Of a stretch of DNA of 64,000 nt, positions 26,887 to 37,426 are shown piece after piece. The translations under genes were made by a program, and so were the position numbers. Below the pieces are notes generated by a model. That model searched no databases. It worked only from the letters and a program-made list of their open reading frames with translations, and was not told the origin of the DNA. Source of the stretch: Tenacibaculum pacificus (GTDB taxonomy: Bacteria; Bacteroidota; Bacteroidia; Flavobacteriales; Flavobacteriaceae); contig NZ_CP115917.1 of the NCBI RefSeq assembly GCF_027941775.1, positions 2,647,001 through 2,711,000 on the forward strand. Reading direction: 5' to 3'. Position 1 is the stretch's first letter. Every line of letters starts with the position of its first letter.

Positions 26887-29800
26887 ATGAACGATTTTAA
26901 TTATAAAAAATGGAACACCCTTTTAGGCTGGGTTTCATTTGCCGTGGCACTAATTACTTATACATTAACACTAGAGCCAACGGTTAGTTCGTGGGATTGT
27001 GGCGAATATATATCTACAGCCGTAAATTTAGAAGTTGGGCATCCACCAGGTGCGCCTTTATTTCAAATGTTAGGTGCTTTTTTCGCAATGTTTAGTAATG
27101 ATCCTAGTCAATGGGCTAAAATGGTGAATTTCATGTCTGGTTTAGCCAGTGCTTTTACTATTTTATTTATGTTTTGGACAATTACCAATTTGGCTAAAAA
27201 AATGGCTATCAAAAATGGAAAGTTTAGTAAAAATGAAGCCATCGCTGTTTTAGGAAGTGGATTAGTTGGTGCATTAGCCTATACCTTTTCTGATAGTTTT
27301 TGGTTTAGTGCCGTAGAAGGTGAAGTATATGCAATGTCGTCATTTTTAATGGCGTTATTATTTTGGTTAGGGCTACGCTGGGAAGATGAAATAAATACCC
27401 CAAGAGGGCACAAATGGTTAGTAATAATAAGTTTTGTAGTTGGGCTTTCGTTTGGAGTTCATATTTTATCGCTCTTAGTTATTCCTTCAATTGTGATGTT
27501 ATATTTCTTCAAAACCTATAAAAACATCACCTTAAAAACAACCGCATTTGCTACTTTAATTTCCATACTTGTTTTAGCTTTTGTTTTTAAATTCTTGTTT
27601 CCGTTTACGCTTAAATTCTTTAGTATTTCAGAATTATTTTTTATCAACGAAATAGGCTTACCATATAACACAGGAACTATTATTGCTGGTATTGTTTTAA
27701 TCGGGTTATTTATCTTCGGATTAAGTTATACTCGCAAAAAAAACTTAGTAATGGCAAACACTTTAGTCTTGTCAGTACTATTTATTATGATTGGTTTTTC
27801 ATCTTGGTTGATGCTTCCTATTCGTGCAAATGCTGATACTGTTATTAACGAAAATAATCCATCAAGTGCTCGTGAATTATTAGCTTATTACAACCGTGAA
27901 CAATATGGTGATGCTAATGTTTTTTATGACAATTATTATTCAGTTGCACATGATAGAACACAGGATACTGATCAACCTTTTAAGGATGATAAACCGAAAT
28001 ACGAAAAGAAAAACGGAAAATATATTATTGTAAATAAATACAAAAATATAGTTCCTAATTATTCGAGTAAACATAAAGGATTTATTCCTCGTATGGTAAA
28101 TCCTGCTTCAGAACAACACTATAAACGAATTGCAGGAATTCCTGCTCGAAGTAAAAGAAGACCTACGTTTTTAGAGAACATGAAATTAATGATTGATTAT
28201 CAATTTGGATACATGTATGGTCGTTATTTTATGTGGAATTTCGTTGGAAGACAAAACGATACTCAAGGACATTTAGATATTGAAAATGGAAACTGGTTAA
28301 GTGGTATCGATTTTATTGATGAAATCCGTTTAGGCTCTCAACAACATTTACCTGATGATATCAAAAATAATAAAGGACGTAATAAATACTTTTTCTTGCC
28401 TTTAATTTTAGGGTTAATCGGATTAATTTATCAATCTAAAAAAGATAAAAATAATTTATATACCCTTGCCCTATTCTTCGCTTTTACTGGTTTTGCAATT
28501 ATATTCTATACAAATCCAAAGCCTTTTGAACCTCGTGAACGTGATTATGCCGTAGTAGGTTCGTTTTATGTATTTGCAATTTGGATAGGTTTTGGTGTTT
28601 TTGCTTTGTATGATTATTTAAAAAATTATGCCAATAAAAGAACCGTTGCCATTGGAGTTTCGGCAGTTTCATTATTGGCTGTTCCAGTATTAATGGGAGT
28701 TCAAAATTGGGATGACCGTGATAGAGGAGATCGTTATATTTCACAATTAAATGCACAAACGTATTTAGAAAGTTGTGATCAGAATGCTATTATTTTTACA
28801 ATTGGAGATAACGACACTTTTCCGCTTTGGTACATGCAACAAGTTGAAGGCGTTCGTAGAGATATTAAAATTGTAAATACGAGTCTTTTTCAAACTGCTT
28901 GGTACATCGATCAAATGAAAAAGAAAACCTACGAAGCTGAACCTATTCCATCAAAATTAACTCACGACCAATATAAATATGGAACGTTAGATATTGCGTA
29001 TCATATTCCGCATCCAAGATTTAAGGATTCTATTATTTCTATAAATAACTTTATGCGATGGATTGAAAGTGATAATGATGGAACTTATTATATTGATGAA
29101 GAAAATGATGTAAGAGAAAAATTTTATCCTACAAACAAAATTCGAATTCCTGTAAATAAAGAAAATGTTTTAAAAACAGGATTAGTTGCACAAAAAGATG
29201 CCGATAAAATTTTGGATTATATCGATATTACTGTTGATGAACAAGGTTTGACTAAAAACCGTATTTTAATGCTCGATATTTTAAATAATTTCGAATGGAA
29301 ACGTCCTATTTATTTTACTGGTGGGGCAAATGCCGATGAAGAATATATTTGGTTAAAAGATTATTTACAATTAGACGGAATGTCATACAAATTTGTTCCT
29401 ATTAAAACATCAAACAAAGGAAAATCAATGTTTGATATGGGGCGTGTCGATACTAAAAAGATGTACGATAACATTAAAAAATGGGATTGGAAAACCATCA
29501 ATAATGGAAAAATTTATTTAGATGAACAAAGCAAACGTAACGCTATTTCTATCAGAAATAATTTAATGCGTTTATCCGAAGAATATTTAAAAGAAGGAGA
29601 TTCTGTAAAAGCCAAAGATGTTTTAGATTTATCGCTATATAAATTACCGATTAAACAATTTGAACATTACAGTATTTCTTTAGGATATCCTGAATTATAT
29701 TACCGCATGGGCGACATTGAAAAAGCACGTGAAACTGTTGAAACTTTAATAGATGTTTTTCAGCAAAAACTTAAATATTACAGTACTTTTAAAGATAATG

Positions 29801-30009
29801 ATATCGATTTAATTATTGATAATTTAGAAACAAACTTGTATATGTATCAAACCATTATTCAGCAAATTACAAAATATGATGATGATATGGAATACGGTAA
29901 AAAAGCATTTAACGATTATATAAATCATGCTAGTTTGTTTAAACATTTAATGGCAGATGAGCCAGCACAACAAAAACCAAACGAAGAGTTAGATACAATT
30001 AAGCCTTAG
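26887..30009 (+). CDS. DUF2723 (TMEM260-like) membrane glycosyltransferase-type protein
   Basis: A 1040-residue protein. About eleven to thirteen membrane helices occupy residues 10-330 and 500-615, and a soluble C-terminal part has TPR-like helices (about 870-1020). The N-terminal LEPTVSSWDCGEYISTA with its acidic residues and VGHPPGAPLFQMLG are the conserved blocks of DUF2723. The eukaryotic homologue TMEM260 is an O-mannosyltransferase, so a GT-C-type protein O-glycosylation role is likely. Flavobacteria do have general O-glycosylation. It is followed after 5 bp by a polysaccharide deacetylase gene, consistent with an envelope-glycan role. Confidence 0.9.
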   Translation: MNDFNYKKWNTLLGWVSFAVALITYTLTLEPTVSSWDCGEYISTAVNLEVGHPPGAPLFQMLGAFFAMFSNDPSQWAKMVNFMSGLASAFTILFMFWTITNLAKKMAIKNGKFSKNEAIAVLGSGLVGALAYTFSDSFWFSAVEGEVYAMSSFLMALLFWLGLRWEDEINTPRGHKWLVIISFVVGLSFGVHILSLLVIPSIVMLYFFKTYKNITLKTTAFATLISILVLAFVFKFLFPFTLKFFSISELFFINEIGLPYNTGTIIAGIVLIGLFIFGLSYTRKKNLVMANTLVLSVLFIMIGFSSWLMLPIRANADTVINENNPSSARELLAYYNREQYGDANVFYDNYYSVAHDRTQDTDQPFKDDKPKYEKKNGKYIIVNKYKNIVPNYSSKHKGFIPRMVNPASEQHYKRIAGIPARSKRRPTFLENMKLMIDYQFGYMYGRYFMWNFVGRQNDTQGHLDIENGNWLSGIDFIDEIRLGSQQHLPDDIKNNKGRNKYFFLPLILGLIGLIYQSKKDKNNLYTLALFFAFTGFAIIFYTNPKPFEPRERDYAVVGSFYVFAIWIGFGVFALYDYLKNYANKRTVAIGVSAVSLLAVPVLMGVQNWDDRDRGDRYISQLNAQTYLESCDQNAIIFTIGDNDTFPLWYMQQVEGVRRDIKIVNTSLFQTAWYIDQMKKKTYEAEPIPSKLTHDQYKYGTLDIAYHIPHPRFKDSIISINNFMRWIESDNDGTYYIDEENDVREKFYPTNKIRIPVNKENVLKTGLVAQKDADKILDYIDITVDEQGLTKNRILMLDILNNFEWKRPIYFTGGANADEEYIWLKDYLQLDGMSYKFVPIKTSNKGKSMFDMGRVDTKKMYDNIKKWDWKTINNGKIYLDEQSKRNAISIRNNLMRLSEEYLKEGDSVKAKDVLDLSLYKLPIKQFEHYSISLGYPELYYRMGDIEKARETVETLIDVFQQKLKYYSTFKDNDIDLIIDNLETNLYMYQTIIQQITKYDDDMEYGKKAFNDYINHASLFKHLMADEPAQQKPNEELDTIKP

Positions 30010-30014
30010 GTTTT

Positions 30015-30668
30015 ATGAATTTCTATCCTATAAAAATGCCAGCGATACTTCGAAAATTATTTTCAAAGTATTACTGGCATTTTATTGTTGATAAAAAAGA
30101 AATTTATTTAACTTTTGATGATGGACCAATTCCTAAAGTTACCGAATTTGTATTAGATGAATTAAAAAAATATAATGCCAAAGCTACTTTTTTTTGTATT
30201 GGAGATAACATCAAAAAAAATCCTGATATTTTCTGTCGGATAATAAAAGAAGGTCATTCGATAGGGAATCACACAAATAATCACTTAAACGGATGGAAAA
30301 CTGATACAAAATCCTACGTAGATAATGTACTAGTTTGTGAAAACATCATTTCTGAAATAAGCGAAAAAACAGATGTCATAAAAAACTCAAAATTATTTAG
30401 ACCACCCTACGGAAAAATAAAAGCATCACAAGGAAAACAGCTTTTAAAAAGAGGCTATAAAATTATTATGTGGAGTATACTTTCTGGTGATTTTGATAAG
30501 TCAATCACAAAAGAAAAATGCCTAAGTAACGTTGTTAAAAACACAAAAAGAGGCGATATAATTGTTTTTCATGATAGTATTAAGGCACGCCATAATTTAC
30601 AATATGCGCTTCCTAAGTTTCTAGAAATATTCACAAAAAAAGGATACAAATTTAAGGCAATAATTTAA
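30015..30668 (+). CDS. Polysaccharide deacetylase family protein (NodB homology)
   Basis: A 217-residue CE4 enzyme. The catalytic blocks are LTFDDGP (33-38, catalytic and metal aspartates), HSIGNHTNNH (metal histidines), FRPPYGK and IIVFHDS. There is no clear signal peptide; the N-terminus is short and basic, so it may be cytoplasmic or membrane-associated. It removes N- or O-acetyl groups from a glycan; the substrate is unknown. Co-transcribed with the DUF2723 gene. The 3' end overlaps the convergent thioredoxin-fold gene by 4 bp. Confidence 0.9.
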   Translation: MNFYPIKMPAILRKLFSKYYWHFIVDKKEIYLTFDDGPIPKVTEFVLDELKKYNAKATFFCIGDNIKKNPDIFCRIIKEGHSIGNHTNNHLNGWKTDTKSYVDNVLVCENIISEISEKTDVIKNSKLFRPPYGKIKASQGKQLLKRGYKIIMWSILSGDFDKSITKEKCLSNVVKNTKRGDIIVFHDSIKARHNLQYALPKFLEIFTKKGYKFKAII

Positions 30669-30958
30669 ATGTATTTTTGAACCAAACCAATTAAAGTATT
30701 TGCATCTTGCTCACCTGTTTGACGCCATTGTATTTCTCCATTTTTATAAATTATAAAAGTAGGATTACCTTTAACCCTTAGAGCCGCTGCAAGCGTTTCA
30801 TTTTTTCTGATATCAATTTTAATTACTTTTGCTTTATCTCCTAAAGCAGCCGCAACATCTCTGAGTATTTCTAAATTAGAATTTAAAACATTTAAATCAG
30901 TGTAAAAATTAATTAAAATAGGCTTATTATTACTTATAATCTCTCCAAATTTTGCCAT
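30665..30958 (-). CDS. Thioredoxin-fold protein without cysteines
   Basis: A 97-residue protein with thioredoxin topology: ILINFYTDL strand where WCxxC would follow, KVIKIDIRKNETLAAALRVKGNPTFIIYKNGE containing the cis-proline, and the final helix. The active-site position reads DLNVLNS and there is no cysteine in the protein, so it cannot be a disulfide reductase. It may act as a chaperone or binding module. Monocistronic. Confidence 0.82.
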   Translation of the reverse strand: MAKFGEIISNNKPILINFYTDLNVLNSNLEILRDVAAALGDKAKVIKIDIRKNETLAAALRVKGNPTFIIYKNGEIQWRQTGEQDANTLIGLVQKYI

Positions 30959-31044
30959 ATAGTATAGTTTTTAAACAAAAATTACTCTAAAAATACTATT
31001 TCTTAAACAATCTTCAAACACATAAATCAATAAAAAACAGAAAG

Positions 31045-32268
31045 TTAACCTTTTATTAACTCAATTACTGTTATTTCTGGCCAAATACCTACTCTACCAG
31101 GAAAAGCATGATAACCAAAACCTCTGTTTACATTAATATATCGTCCAAATTCTTTATACAAACCTGCCCACTGTTTATATACATATTGTGACGGACTCCA
31201 TTTAATCCACCCAGGAATTTCAATTCCAAATTGTAAACCGTGAGTATGACCGCTTAATGTCAATTGATAATTAAAAGCATCTTTTTTTATCTTACTTTCC
31301 CAATGACTTGGGTCATGACTCATTAATATTTTAAAATCTGTTTGGTTAATTCCTTTGGATGCTTTGTTTAAATCACCTGCTTTATTAAAGCCTCTTCCCC
31401 AATTTTCAACACCGACTAATGCTATTTTTTGCCCATCTTTTTCTATATATCGATGTTCATTTAATAACAATTCAAAACCTATTTTAGGATGTAATTCTTT
31501 TATCGCTTTAAAATTAGCTTTTTTATCTGCTGGATTTTTCCATTTAGAATAATCTCCATAATCATGATTTCCTAATATTGAATATTTACCAACAGGAGCT
31601 TCTAATTTTTTAAATACATCAATCCAATCATCCATTTCATGGGCAAAATTATTGACTAAATCACCTGTAAATAAAATCATATCAGATTTTTGTTCGTTAA
31701 TTAAATCGACAGCATAGCTTATTTTTTCTTTATTAGTAAAACTTCCCGCATGTATATCGGTAATTTGTGTGATTGTAAAACCGTCAAAAGCTTCGGGTAA
31801 ATCTTTAAATGATAATTGATATTTTAGTACTTTATAATTATACTTTCCTTTAAAAATTCCATATAATAAACCCGCCAAAGGAATCGATGCCATTGCCAAA
31901 GCTACTTTTGCAATAAAAGCTCTTCGCCCTGCTAAAGGTTTTGTTTCTTTTGATGATAAATATGAAATTCCTTTTTGAATCCATCGAAAAACATCTTCGC
32001 CAAACAATACTAATAACATAAATAACTTAGGAAGTAAAACGACCAAAAGCATTCCTACTGCCCATTGAAAATCTTTTGTTTGTCCCGAAGTTCTATCCGA
32101 AGTAAGTATCACATAAAAAAAATTAACATACGCCAAAACTCCAATAAACAACCATCCATAGCGAATAAACTTATTTTTAGTGATTGTTTTTATCGCTTGA
32201 AAAGCATAAACCTCAAACACAATAACAACTAATGATATAATGATAATAGATGCAAAAAAACGAGACAT
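31045..32268 (-). CDS. Membrane-anchored metallophosphoesterase
   Basis: A 407-residue protein with four predicted membrane helices in residues 1-140, then a calcineurin-like phosphoesterase domain: ITDIHAG, FTGDLVNN, ILGNHDYGD and LSGHTHGLQFG supply the complete dinuclear metal site. The architecture matches the YkuE/YpbG-like group. Members such as LpxG/YkuE act on lipid pyrophosphates or UDP-diacylglucosamine; the substrate here is unknown. A -7 box TATCTTTG lies 22 nt upstream of the ATG. Confidence 0.9.
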   Translation of the reverse strand: MSRFFASIIIISLVVIVFEVYAFQAIKTITKNKFIRYGWLFIGVLAYVNFFYVILTSDRTSGQTKDFQWAVGMLLVVLLPKLFMLLVLFGEDVFRWIQKGISYLSSKETKPLAGRRAFIAKVALAMASIPLAGLLYGIFKGKYNYKVLKYQLSFKDLPEAFDGFTITQITDIHAGSFTNKEKISYAVDLINEQKSDMILFTGDLVNNFAHEMDDWIDVFKKLEAPVGKYSILGNHDYGDYSKWKNPADKKANFKAIKELHPKIGFELLLNEHRYIEKDGQKIALVGVENWGRGFNKAGDLNKASKGINQTDFKILMSHDPSHWESKIKKDAFNYQLTLSGHTHGLQFGIEIPGWIKWSPSQYVYKQWAGLYKEFGRYINVNRGFGYHAFPGRVGIWPEITVIELIKG

Positions 32269-32290
32269 AAAGCTATATTTAAAAGTAACA

Positions 32291-32298
32291 CAAAGATA
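32291..32298 (-). promoter_or_regulatory. -7 element of the metallophosphoesterase gene
   Basis: Minus-strand TATCTTTG, with a 22-nt leader. Confidence 0.5.
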
Positions 32299-32441
32299 GG
32301 TTGAATATTAAAAATCAATTTTCAACATCTTGTTAAAGTTTTGTAACTTTACCCGCTAATTAACAAAGGTATTTTAATGCCTTATTTTTTTCATATTTAT
32401 TTACGATTCAAACGTACTTCAACAAGTTTAACACATACTTA

Positions 32442-35300
32442 ATGGCAGATCAAAAACGACTTTTTTTACTAGATGCTTTCGCATTAATTTTTAGAGGATA
32501 TTACGCTTTTATTAAAAATCCAAGAATTAACTCGAAAGGAATGGATGTTTCCGCTATTTTGGGTTTTACAAACTCGATGTTAGATGTTATAAAACGTGAA
32601 CGTCCAGACCATTTAGCTGTATGTTTTGATCGTGGTGGTTCTGTTGCTAGAAAAGACGCTTTTCCTGAATATAAAGCAAACAGACAAGAAACTCCTGAAG
32701 CAATAAGAATTGCAATTCCATATATAGAAGCAATGTTAGAAGCTATGAATATTCCTGTAATTGTAAAAACAGGATATGAAGCTGATGATATTATTGGAAC
32801 GCTTGCCAAAAAAGCAGAAAAAGAAGGCTATCAAACTTTTATGGTAACACCTGATAAGGATTTTGCACAATTGGTTTCTGAAAATATTTTTATGTATCGC
32901 CCTCGTTTTGGTGGTGGATATGAAACTTGGGGAGTTGCCGAAGTTCAAGAAAAATTTGGCGTAGAACGTCCTGAACAAGTTATCGATTATTTAGGAATGA
33001 TGGGAGATTCTGTTGATAATATCCCTGGTTTACCTGGTGTTGGAGAAAAAACAGCAAAAAAATTTTTAGCACAATATGGTTCTATGGAAAATCTGTTAGC
33101 AAACACAGCAGATTTAAAAGGGAAAATGAAAGAAAAAATAGAAGCAAATGCTGAATTAGGTCTTTTATCAAAAGAACTTGCTACTATTATGTTGGATGTT
33201 CCTGTTGATTTTCATGAAGAAGATTTTGAAATGTGTCAGCCTAACATTCAAGCAACTGCCGATATTTTTAATGAATTAGAATTTAAACGTTTATCAGATA
33301 CTTTTGTTAGAATATTTAAAGCTGCTGTTCCTGTAAAAGCAGGTGAAAAAACATCCGAAGAAAATACCGAAAATAAAGAAGAAACAACAGCTAAAGCAAT
33401 TTCTGCTACAGATTCAGCTGGACAATTTGATTTGTTTGCAGCTCCAGGAACTGGAACTGTTAGTAAAGAAGCAGTTATTTCAGGGTTTAAAACTATCGAA
33501 AATACGCCTCATTTTTATCAACATATAAATTCTCCGATAGCAAGAAAATTATTATTATCAAAATTAATGCAACAAACGGCTGTTTGTTTTGATACAGAAA
33601 CTACAGGTTTAAAAGCTTTAGAAGTTGAATTAATCGGGATTTCTTTTTCTTGGGAAATAGGAAAAGGATATTATATTTATTTCCCTGAAAATCAAGAAGA
33701 AACAACCGCTATTTTAGAAGAATTTAGTCCGTTTTTTGAAGCATCAACAATTGAAAAAATTGGACATAATTTAAAATACGATATCAAAGTTTTATCAAAT
33801 TATAAAATTACTGTTAAAGGAAAATTATTTGATACCATGATTGCGCATTATTTAATTAATCCTGATATGCGTCATGGAATGGATATTTTAGCCGAAACAT
33901 ATTTAAATTATCAGCCTGTTCCAATTACTGAATTAATCGGAAAAAAAGGGAAAAATCAACTTTCTATGCGAACTGTTGAAATTGCCAAACAAACCGAATA
34001 TGCCGTTGAAGATGCAGATATTACCTTGCAATTAAAAGAACATTTTACAAAAGAGTTAGAAAGTGGAAATGTAACCAAGTTATTTAATGAAATTGAAACA
34101 CCTTTAGTTTCGGTTTTAACGGCTATGGAAATTGAAGGTATCAACTTAAATGTGCCATTTTTAAAAGAGCTTTCTGTTGATTTAACTAGCGATATTGAAC
34201 GTTTAGAAAAAAACATTTATGAGCAAGCTGGCGAAGAATTTAATATCGGTTCACCAAAACAATTAGGAATTGTATTGTTTGAAAATATGAAATTGGTTGA
34301 AAAACCGAAAAAGACTAAAACAGGTCAATATTCTACTGCTGAAGATGTGCTTTCGTTTTTAGCAAAAGAACATCAAATTATTAGAGATATTCAAGAATAT
34401 CGTCAATATAAAAAACTAAAAAGTACCTATGTTGATGCCTTGCCAAATGAAGTAAATACAAAAACAGGACGTATTCATACATCTTATGCACAGGCAGTTG
34501 CTGCAACAGGAAGATTGAGTTCGAACAATCCAAACTTACAAAATATTCCGATTCGTACAAAAAGAGGTCAGGAAATTCGAAAATCTTTTATCCCAAGAAA
34601 TGAAAATTATGTGTTATTGGCTGCGGATTATTCTCAAATTGAATTGAGAATAATTGCTTCATTAAGCCAAGAAGAAACCATGATTGAAGCCTTTAAAAAT
34701 GGCGAAGATATTCATGCTTCTACGGCTTCAAAAGTATTTAATGTTCCTTTGGAAGAAGTAACTCGTGAGCAACGTAGCAATGCAAAAACGGTCAATTTTG
34801 GTATTGTTTATGGAGTTTCTGCCTTCGGATTGAGCAATCAAACGGATTTATCTCGTAAAGAAGCAAAAGCATTGATTGATACCTATTACGAGACGTATCC
34901 TAAGTTAAAAAAATATATGGCTGAACAAGTAGACTTTGCCCGTGATAACGGTTATGTTGAAACCGTTTTAAACAGACGTAGGTATTTAAAAGATATTAAT
35001 TCTAGAAACGGAATTGTTCGTAGTGCAGCTGAAAGAAATGCTGTAAATGCACCGATTCAAGGAAGTGCAGCCGATATTATAAAACTAGCAATGATTAATA
35101 TTTATAATCGACTTGAGAAAGAAAATTTTAAATCGAAAATGCTATTGCAAGTACATGATGAATTAGTTTTTGACGCTCATAAAGACGAATTAGAAATTAT
35201 CAAACCAATTATTAAACAAGAAATGGAAAATGCCTTTAAAATGGAAGTTCCATTAGATGTAGAAATAGGAATTGGCGAAAATTGGTTACAAGCACATTAA
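32442..35300 (+). CDS. polA: DNA polymerase I
   Basis: A 952-residue three-domain enzyme. The N-terminal 5'-3' exonuclease occupies about 1-290 (EADDIIGTLA; TPDKDFAQLV; LPGVGEKTA). A 3'-5' proofreading domain, about 340-530, has intact acidic residues (CFDTETTGL; NLKYDIKVL; YAVEDADIT). The polymerase, about 570-952, has motif A DYSQIELR, the O-helix region RSNAKTVNFGIVYG and motif C QVHDELVF. There is an extra low-complexity linker near 300-330 (glutamate/threonine-rich). All active sites look functional, including proofreading, which some bacteria have lost. Confidence 0.97.
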   Translation: MADQKRLFLLDAFALIFRGYYAFIKNPRINSKGMDVSAILGFTNSMLDVIKRERPDHLAVCFDRGGSVARKDAFPEYKANRQETPEAIRIAIPYIEAMLEAMNIPVIVKTGYEADDIIGTLAKKAEKEGYQTFMVTPDKDFAQLVSENIFMYRPRFGGGYETWGVAEVQEKFGVERPEQVIDYLGMMGDSVDNIPGLPGVGEKTAKKFLAQYGSMENLLANTADLKGKMKEKIEANAELGLLSKELATIMLDVPVDFHEEDFEMCQPNIQATADIFNELEFKRLSDTFVRIFKAAVPVKAGEKTSEENTENKEETTAKAISATDSAGQFDLFAAPGTGTVSKEAVISGFKTIENTPHFYQHINSPIARKLLLSKLMQQTAVCFDTETTGLKALEVELIGISFSWEIGKGYYIYFPENQEETTAILEEFSPFFEASTIEKIGHNLKYDIKVLSNYKITVKGKLFDTMIAHYLINPDMRHGMDILAETYLNYQPVPITELIGKKGKNQLSMRTVEIAKQTEYAVEDADITLQLKEHFTKELESGNVTKLFNEIETPLVSVLTAMEIEGINLNVPFLKELSVDLTSDIERLEKNIYEQAGEEFNIGSPKQLGIVLFENMKLVEKPKKTKTGQYSTAEDVLSFLAKEHQIIRDIQEYRQYKKLKSTYVDALPNEVNTKTGRIHTSYAQAVAATGRLSSNNPNLQNIPIRTKRGQEIRKSFIPRNENYVLLAADYSQIELRIIASLSQEETMIEAFKNGEDIHASTASKVFNVPLEEVTREQRSNAKTVNFGIVYGVSAFGLSNQTDLSRKEAKALIDTYYETYPKLKKYMAEQVDFARDNGYVETVLNRRRYLKDINSRNGIVRSAAERNAVNAPIQGSAADIIKLAMINIYNRLEKENFKSKMLLQVHDELVFDAHKDELEIIKPIIKQEMENAFKMEVPLDVEIGIGENWLQAH

Positions 35301-35311
35301 TTAAGAAAAAA

Positions 35312-35701
35312 ATGGAATTAGATTATATAGATAATGTAAATGGTTTTGATGAAAATGTTGTGCGTTTGTACAATTTCAACAAAGAGGAAGCAAGTAAATT
35401 TAGTACATTAATTAAAGAAACAATTATTGAGAAAAAACAACGATTAGATTTATCCGAAGTTGATTTTATAGAAGCTAGAAATTGTAATTTAATTTTTGGT
35501 TTATTTAAATCGGATGAAGGAATTTTAACAAAAGACAACCAAACTTTTTTTTGTGTACTTACTTTAGATGGTTTTCAAAATATGTTGAAATTAATAGAAC
35601 CTTATTGCCATAAAGAAACTAGAAGTTATCAGTATTTATATGATATTGATAATCCAACAGAATTATTGTTTTGCCCAACGGCTACTAGGTATGACGAATA
35701 A
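35312..35701 (+). CDS. Hypothetical protein
   Basis: A 129-residue soluble, acidic protein (MELDYIDNVNGFDENVV...) starting 12 bp after the polA stop codon; the frame is open further upstream only through a TTG inside polA. It contains EARNCNLIFGLFKSDEGIL and ends in LLFCPTATRYDE. No recognised domain. Co-transcription with polA is likely, and a strong terminator follows. Confidence 0.8.
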   Translation: MELDYIDNVNGFDENVVRLYNFNKEEASKFSTLIKETIIEKKQRLDLSEVDFIEARNCNLIFGLFKSDEGILTKDNQTFFCVLTLDGFQNMLKLIEPYCHKETRSYQYLYDIDNPTELLFCPTATRYDE

Positions 35702-35708
35702 AAATCAT

Positions 35709-35752
35709 AAAAAAAATGATTGCTAACTTAATAAATTAGCAATCATTTTTTT
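35709..35752. terminator. Bidirectional terminator
   Basis: Stem AAAAAATGATTGCTAA / TTAGCAATCATTTTTTT between the small hypothetical gene and the convergent Ig-like lipoprotein gene. Confidence 0.85.
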
Positions 35753-35777
35753 ATCTAAAAGAATTTATTTAGATTTA

Positions 35778-37400
35778 TTACTTAATAATAAATACTTCAT
35801 TCATTTCCCAATTAGCTCTTAATTTAAATTCTTTTTCAAAGTAAATAACTTTTTCAGGTTGCTGTTTTGATAAGAAATTACCTGTATCCCAAATATTATT
35901 ATTATTTCTATCAATAATAGCTCTAACCGTATATTTTTTAGGTTCTAATAAATCGAAAGTTACTTTTTTTGATGAAGAAACATATTTAGTCTTTACAACT
36001 TCGCCTTTATCTAAAAGTTGAATAATTGTAGAATACTTTGTTTGTTTTTTTACATCTAAAATAATACTTCCATAATCTTCAGTTGTAAGAGTTTTAAATT
36101 GATAACTTAAAGTATCGTTGGTAGTTTCATATAAATCAATTATTCCCTTAGGTAAAATATCTAATTTATAATTCATTTTAGGTGTTTTTTTGAACAAAAC
36201 AGCTAACTTATTTATACTTTGTTTTGCTAGTTTAAAAGGAACAGCAACAGTATCTTTATCGACTAAAGAGAATTTAGAAGCATCAATTTTTATAATCGGA
36301 TTGTGAGTATCTAAAAATAAGGTATCATTTAAATGTAAAACCCTGCTTACTTTCGATGAAATTGCAAAAGAATCTATTTTCTTTTTACGCAAACGAACAG
36401 TAACAGTATCTATGATTTTTTTATTACTGATGATAAAGTTTAAAGAATCTTGTTCAATTGGTGTAAACCAATAATTAAGTGTGTCTTTTTCTTTTTCGTA
36501 TTGCGAAAATGATTTAAAAGAAGCAGGAACTTTTGATAATAATTCAATTTTCATATTTCCTCGTTCTCCTTCATATCCGAATTGAATTTTTCCTTTAACA
36601 ACTTCTTTTCCTCTTTTAAATTTATAAGGTTGTAGTTCTTTAAAAATACGTATCGGATTAAAAACTAGAGTATCTTTTGGTAATGAAATAGTATCTTTAT
36701 AAAAACCTAATTCATCTGTTCTGCTATTAAAAGTATAATCGCTTGAAGCTTCTTTTAAAGCTAATAAAAGGTATTTTCCTGCTCGTAAATTCGTAAATTC
36801 AAAATTAGTAGAATCTAAGGTACTTGTAACGTAATTTGGTTTTTTCTTATAGATAATTGAATCGGTATAAGAACTATCTAATTGATACAATAAAACGCTT
36901 ATGTTTTTTAATTTTTCTTTTGAAAAAGCTGGAACTACAAATCCTTTTAATTTTAAAGAATCAATATAATTCCCTGTAGAAAAAACATATTTAAAGCTCT
37001 CTAATTTATTATTTTCGTTATTATCTTGAACCGAATTACCAAAATTAAAAGTATAGGTTATATTTGTTTTTAGGGTATCTAAAATTTCAATATTGATGTA
37101 TTTAGTAGGCCTTCCTTGAGGCGTTATAATTGGTGCAAATTTTAACGGTGGAGAAACAACTAACTGTTTTGTTAAATCTTTTAAAACAATATACTCATCA
37201 AATTCAATTTTGATGTTTTTTTTATCAAAATGAATAGTTTTATAAGGTGGTTTTGCAGTCATCATAATTGGTGCATTTTCATCTTTAGGACCACCTTCTG
37301 GTCTTCCTTTTCTTGCACAACTTATAATGATTACAGATACTAAAGCGACTAAAAATAATAACTTATTTTTCACAAATTGATTGTTTAAATAGAATTTCAA
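35778..37400 (-). CDS. Lipoprotein with bacterial Ig-like (SbsA/Big_5-type) domain
   Basis: A 540-residue protein with a signal peptide ending in a lipobox (VIIISCARKG, cysteine at about 28), so anchored to a membrane, probably the outer one. Residues about 40-145 form the SbsA-type Ig-like domain (APIMMTAKPPYKTIHF; KIEFDEYIVLKDL; YTFNFGNSVQDNNENN). The rest is beta-rich repeats ending with a prealbumin-like region (RAIIDRNNNNIWDTGNF). The family is widespread in Flavobacteriia. Role unknown, perhaps envelope or surface structure. It lies 26 bp downstream of comF. Confidence 0.87.
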   Translation of the reverse strand: MKFYLNNQFVKNKLLFLVALVSVIIISCARKGRPEGGPKDENAPIMMTAKPPYKTIHFDKKNIKIEFDEYIVLKDLTKQLVVSPPLKFAPIITPQGRPTKYINIEILDTLKTNITYTFNFGNSVQDNNENNKLESFKYVFSTGNYIDSLKLKGFVVPAFSKEKLKNISVLLYQLDSSYTDSIIYKKKPNYVTSTLDSTNFEFTNLRAGKYLLLALKEASSDYTFNSRTDELGFYKDTISLPKDTLVFNPIRIFKELQPYKFKRGKEVVKGKIQFGYEGERGNMKIELLSKVPASFKSFSQYEKEKDTLNYWFTPIEQDSLNFIISNKKIIDTVTVRLRKKKIDSFAISSKVSRVLHLNDTLFLDTHNPIIKIDASKFSLVDKDTVAVPFKLAKQSINKLAVLFKKTPKMNYKLDILPKGIIDLYETTNDTLSYQFKTLTTEDYGSIILDVKKQTKYSTIIQLLDKGEVVKTKYVSSSKKVTFDLLEPKKYTVRAIIDRNNNNIWDTGNFLSKQQPEKVIYFEKEFKLRANWEMNEVFIIK

Positions 37401-37426
37401 AAGTAGTAAATTAACACCTAATAAAA

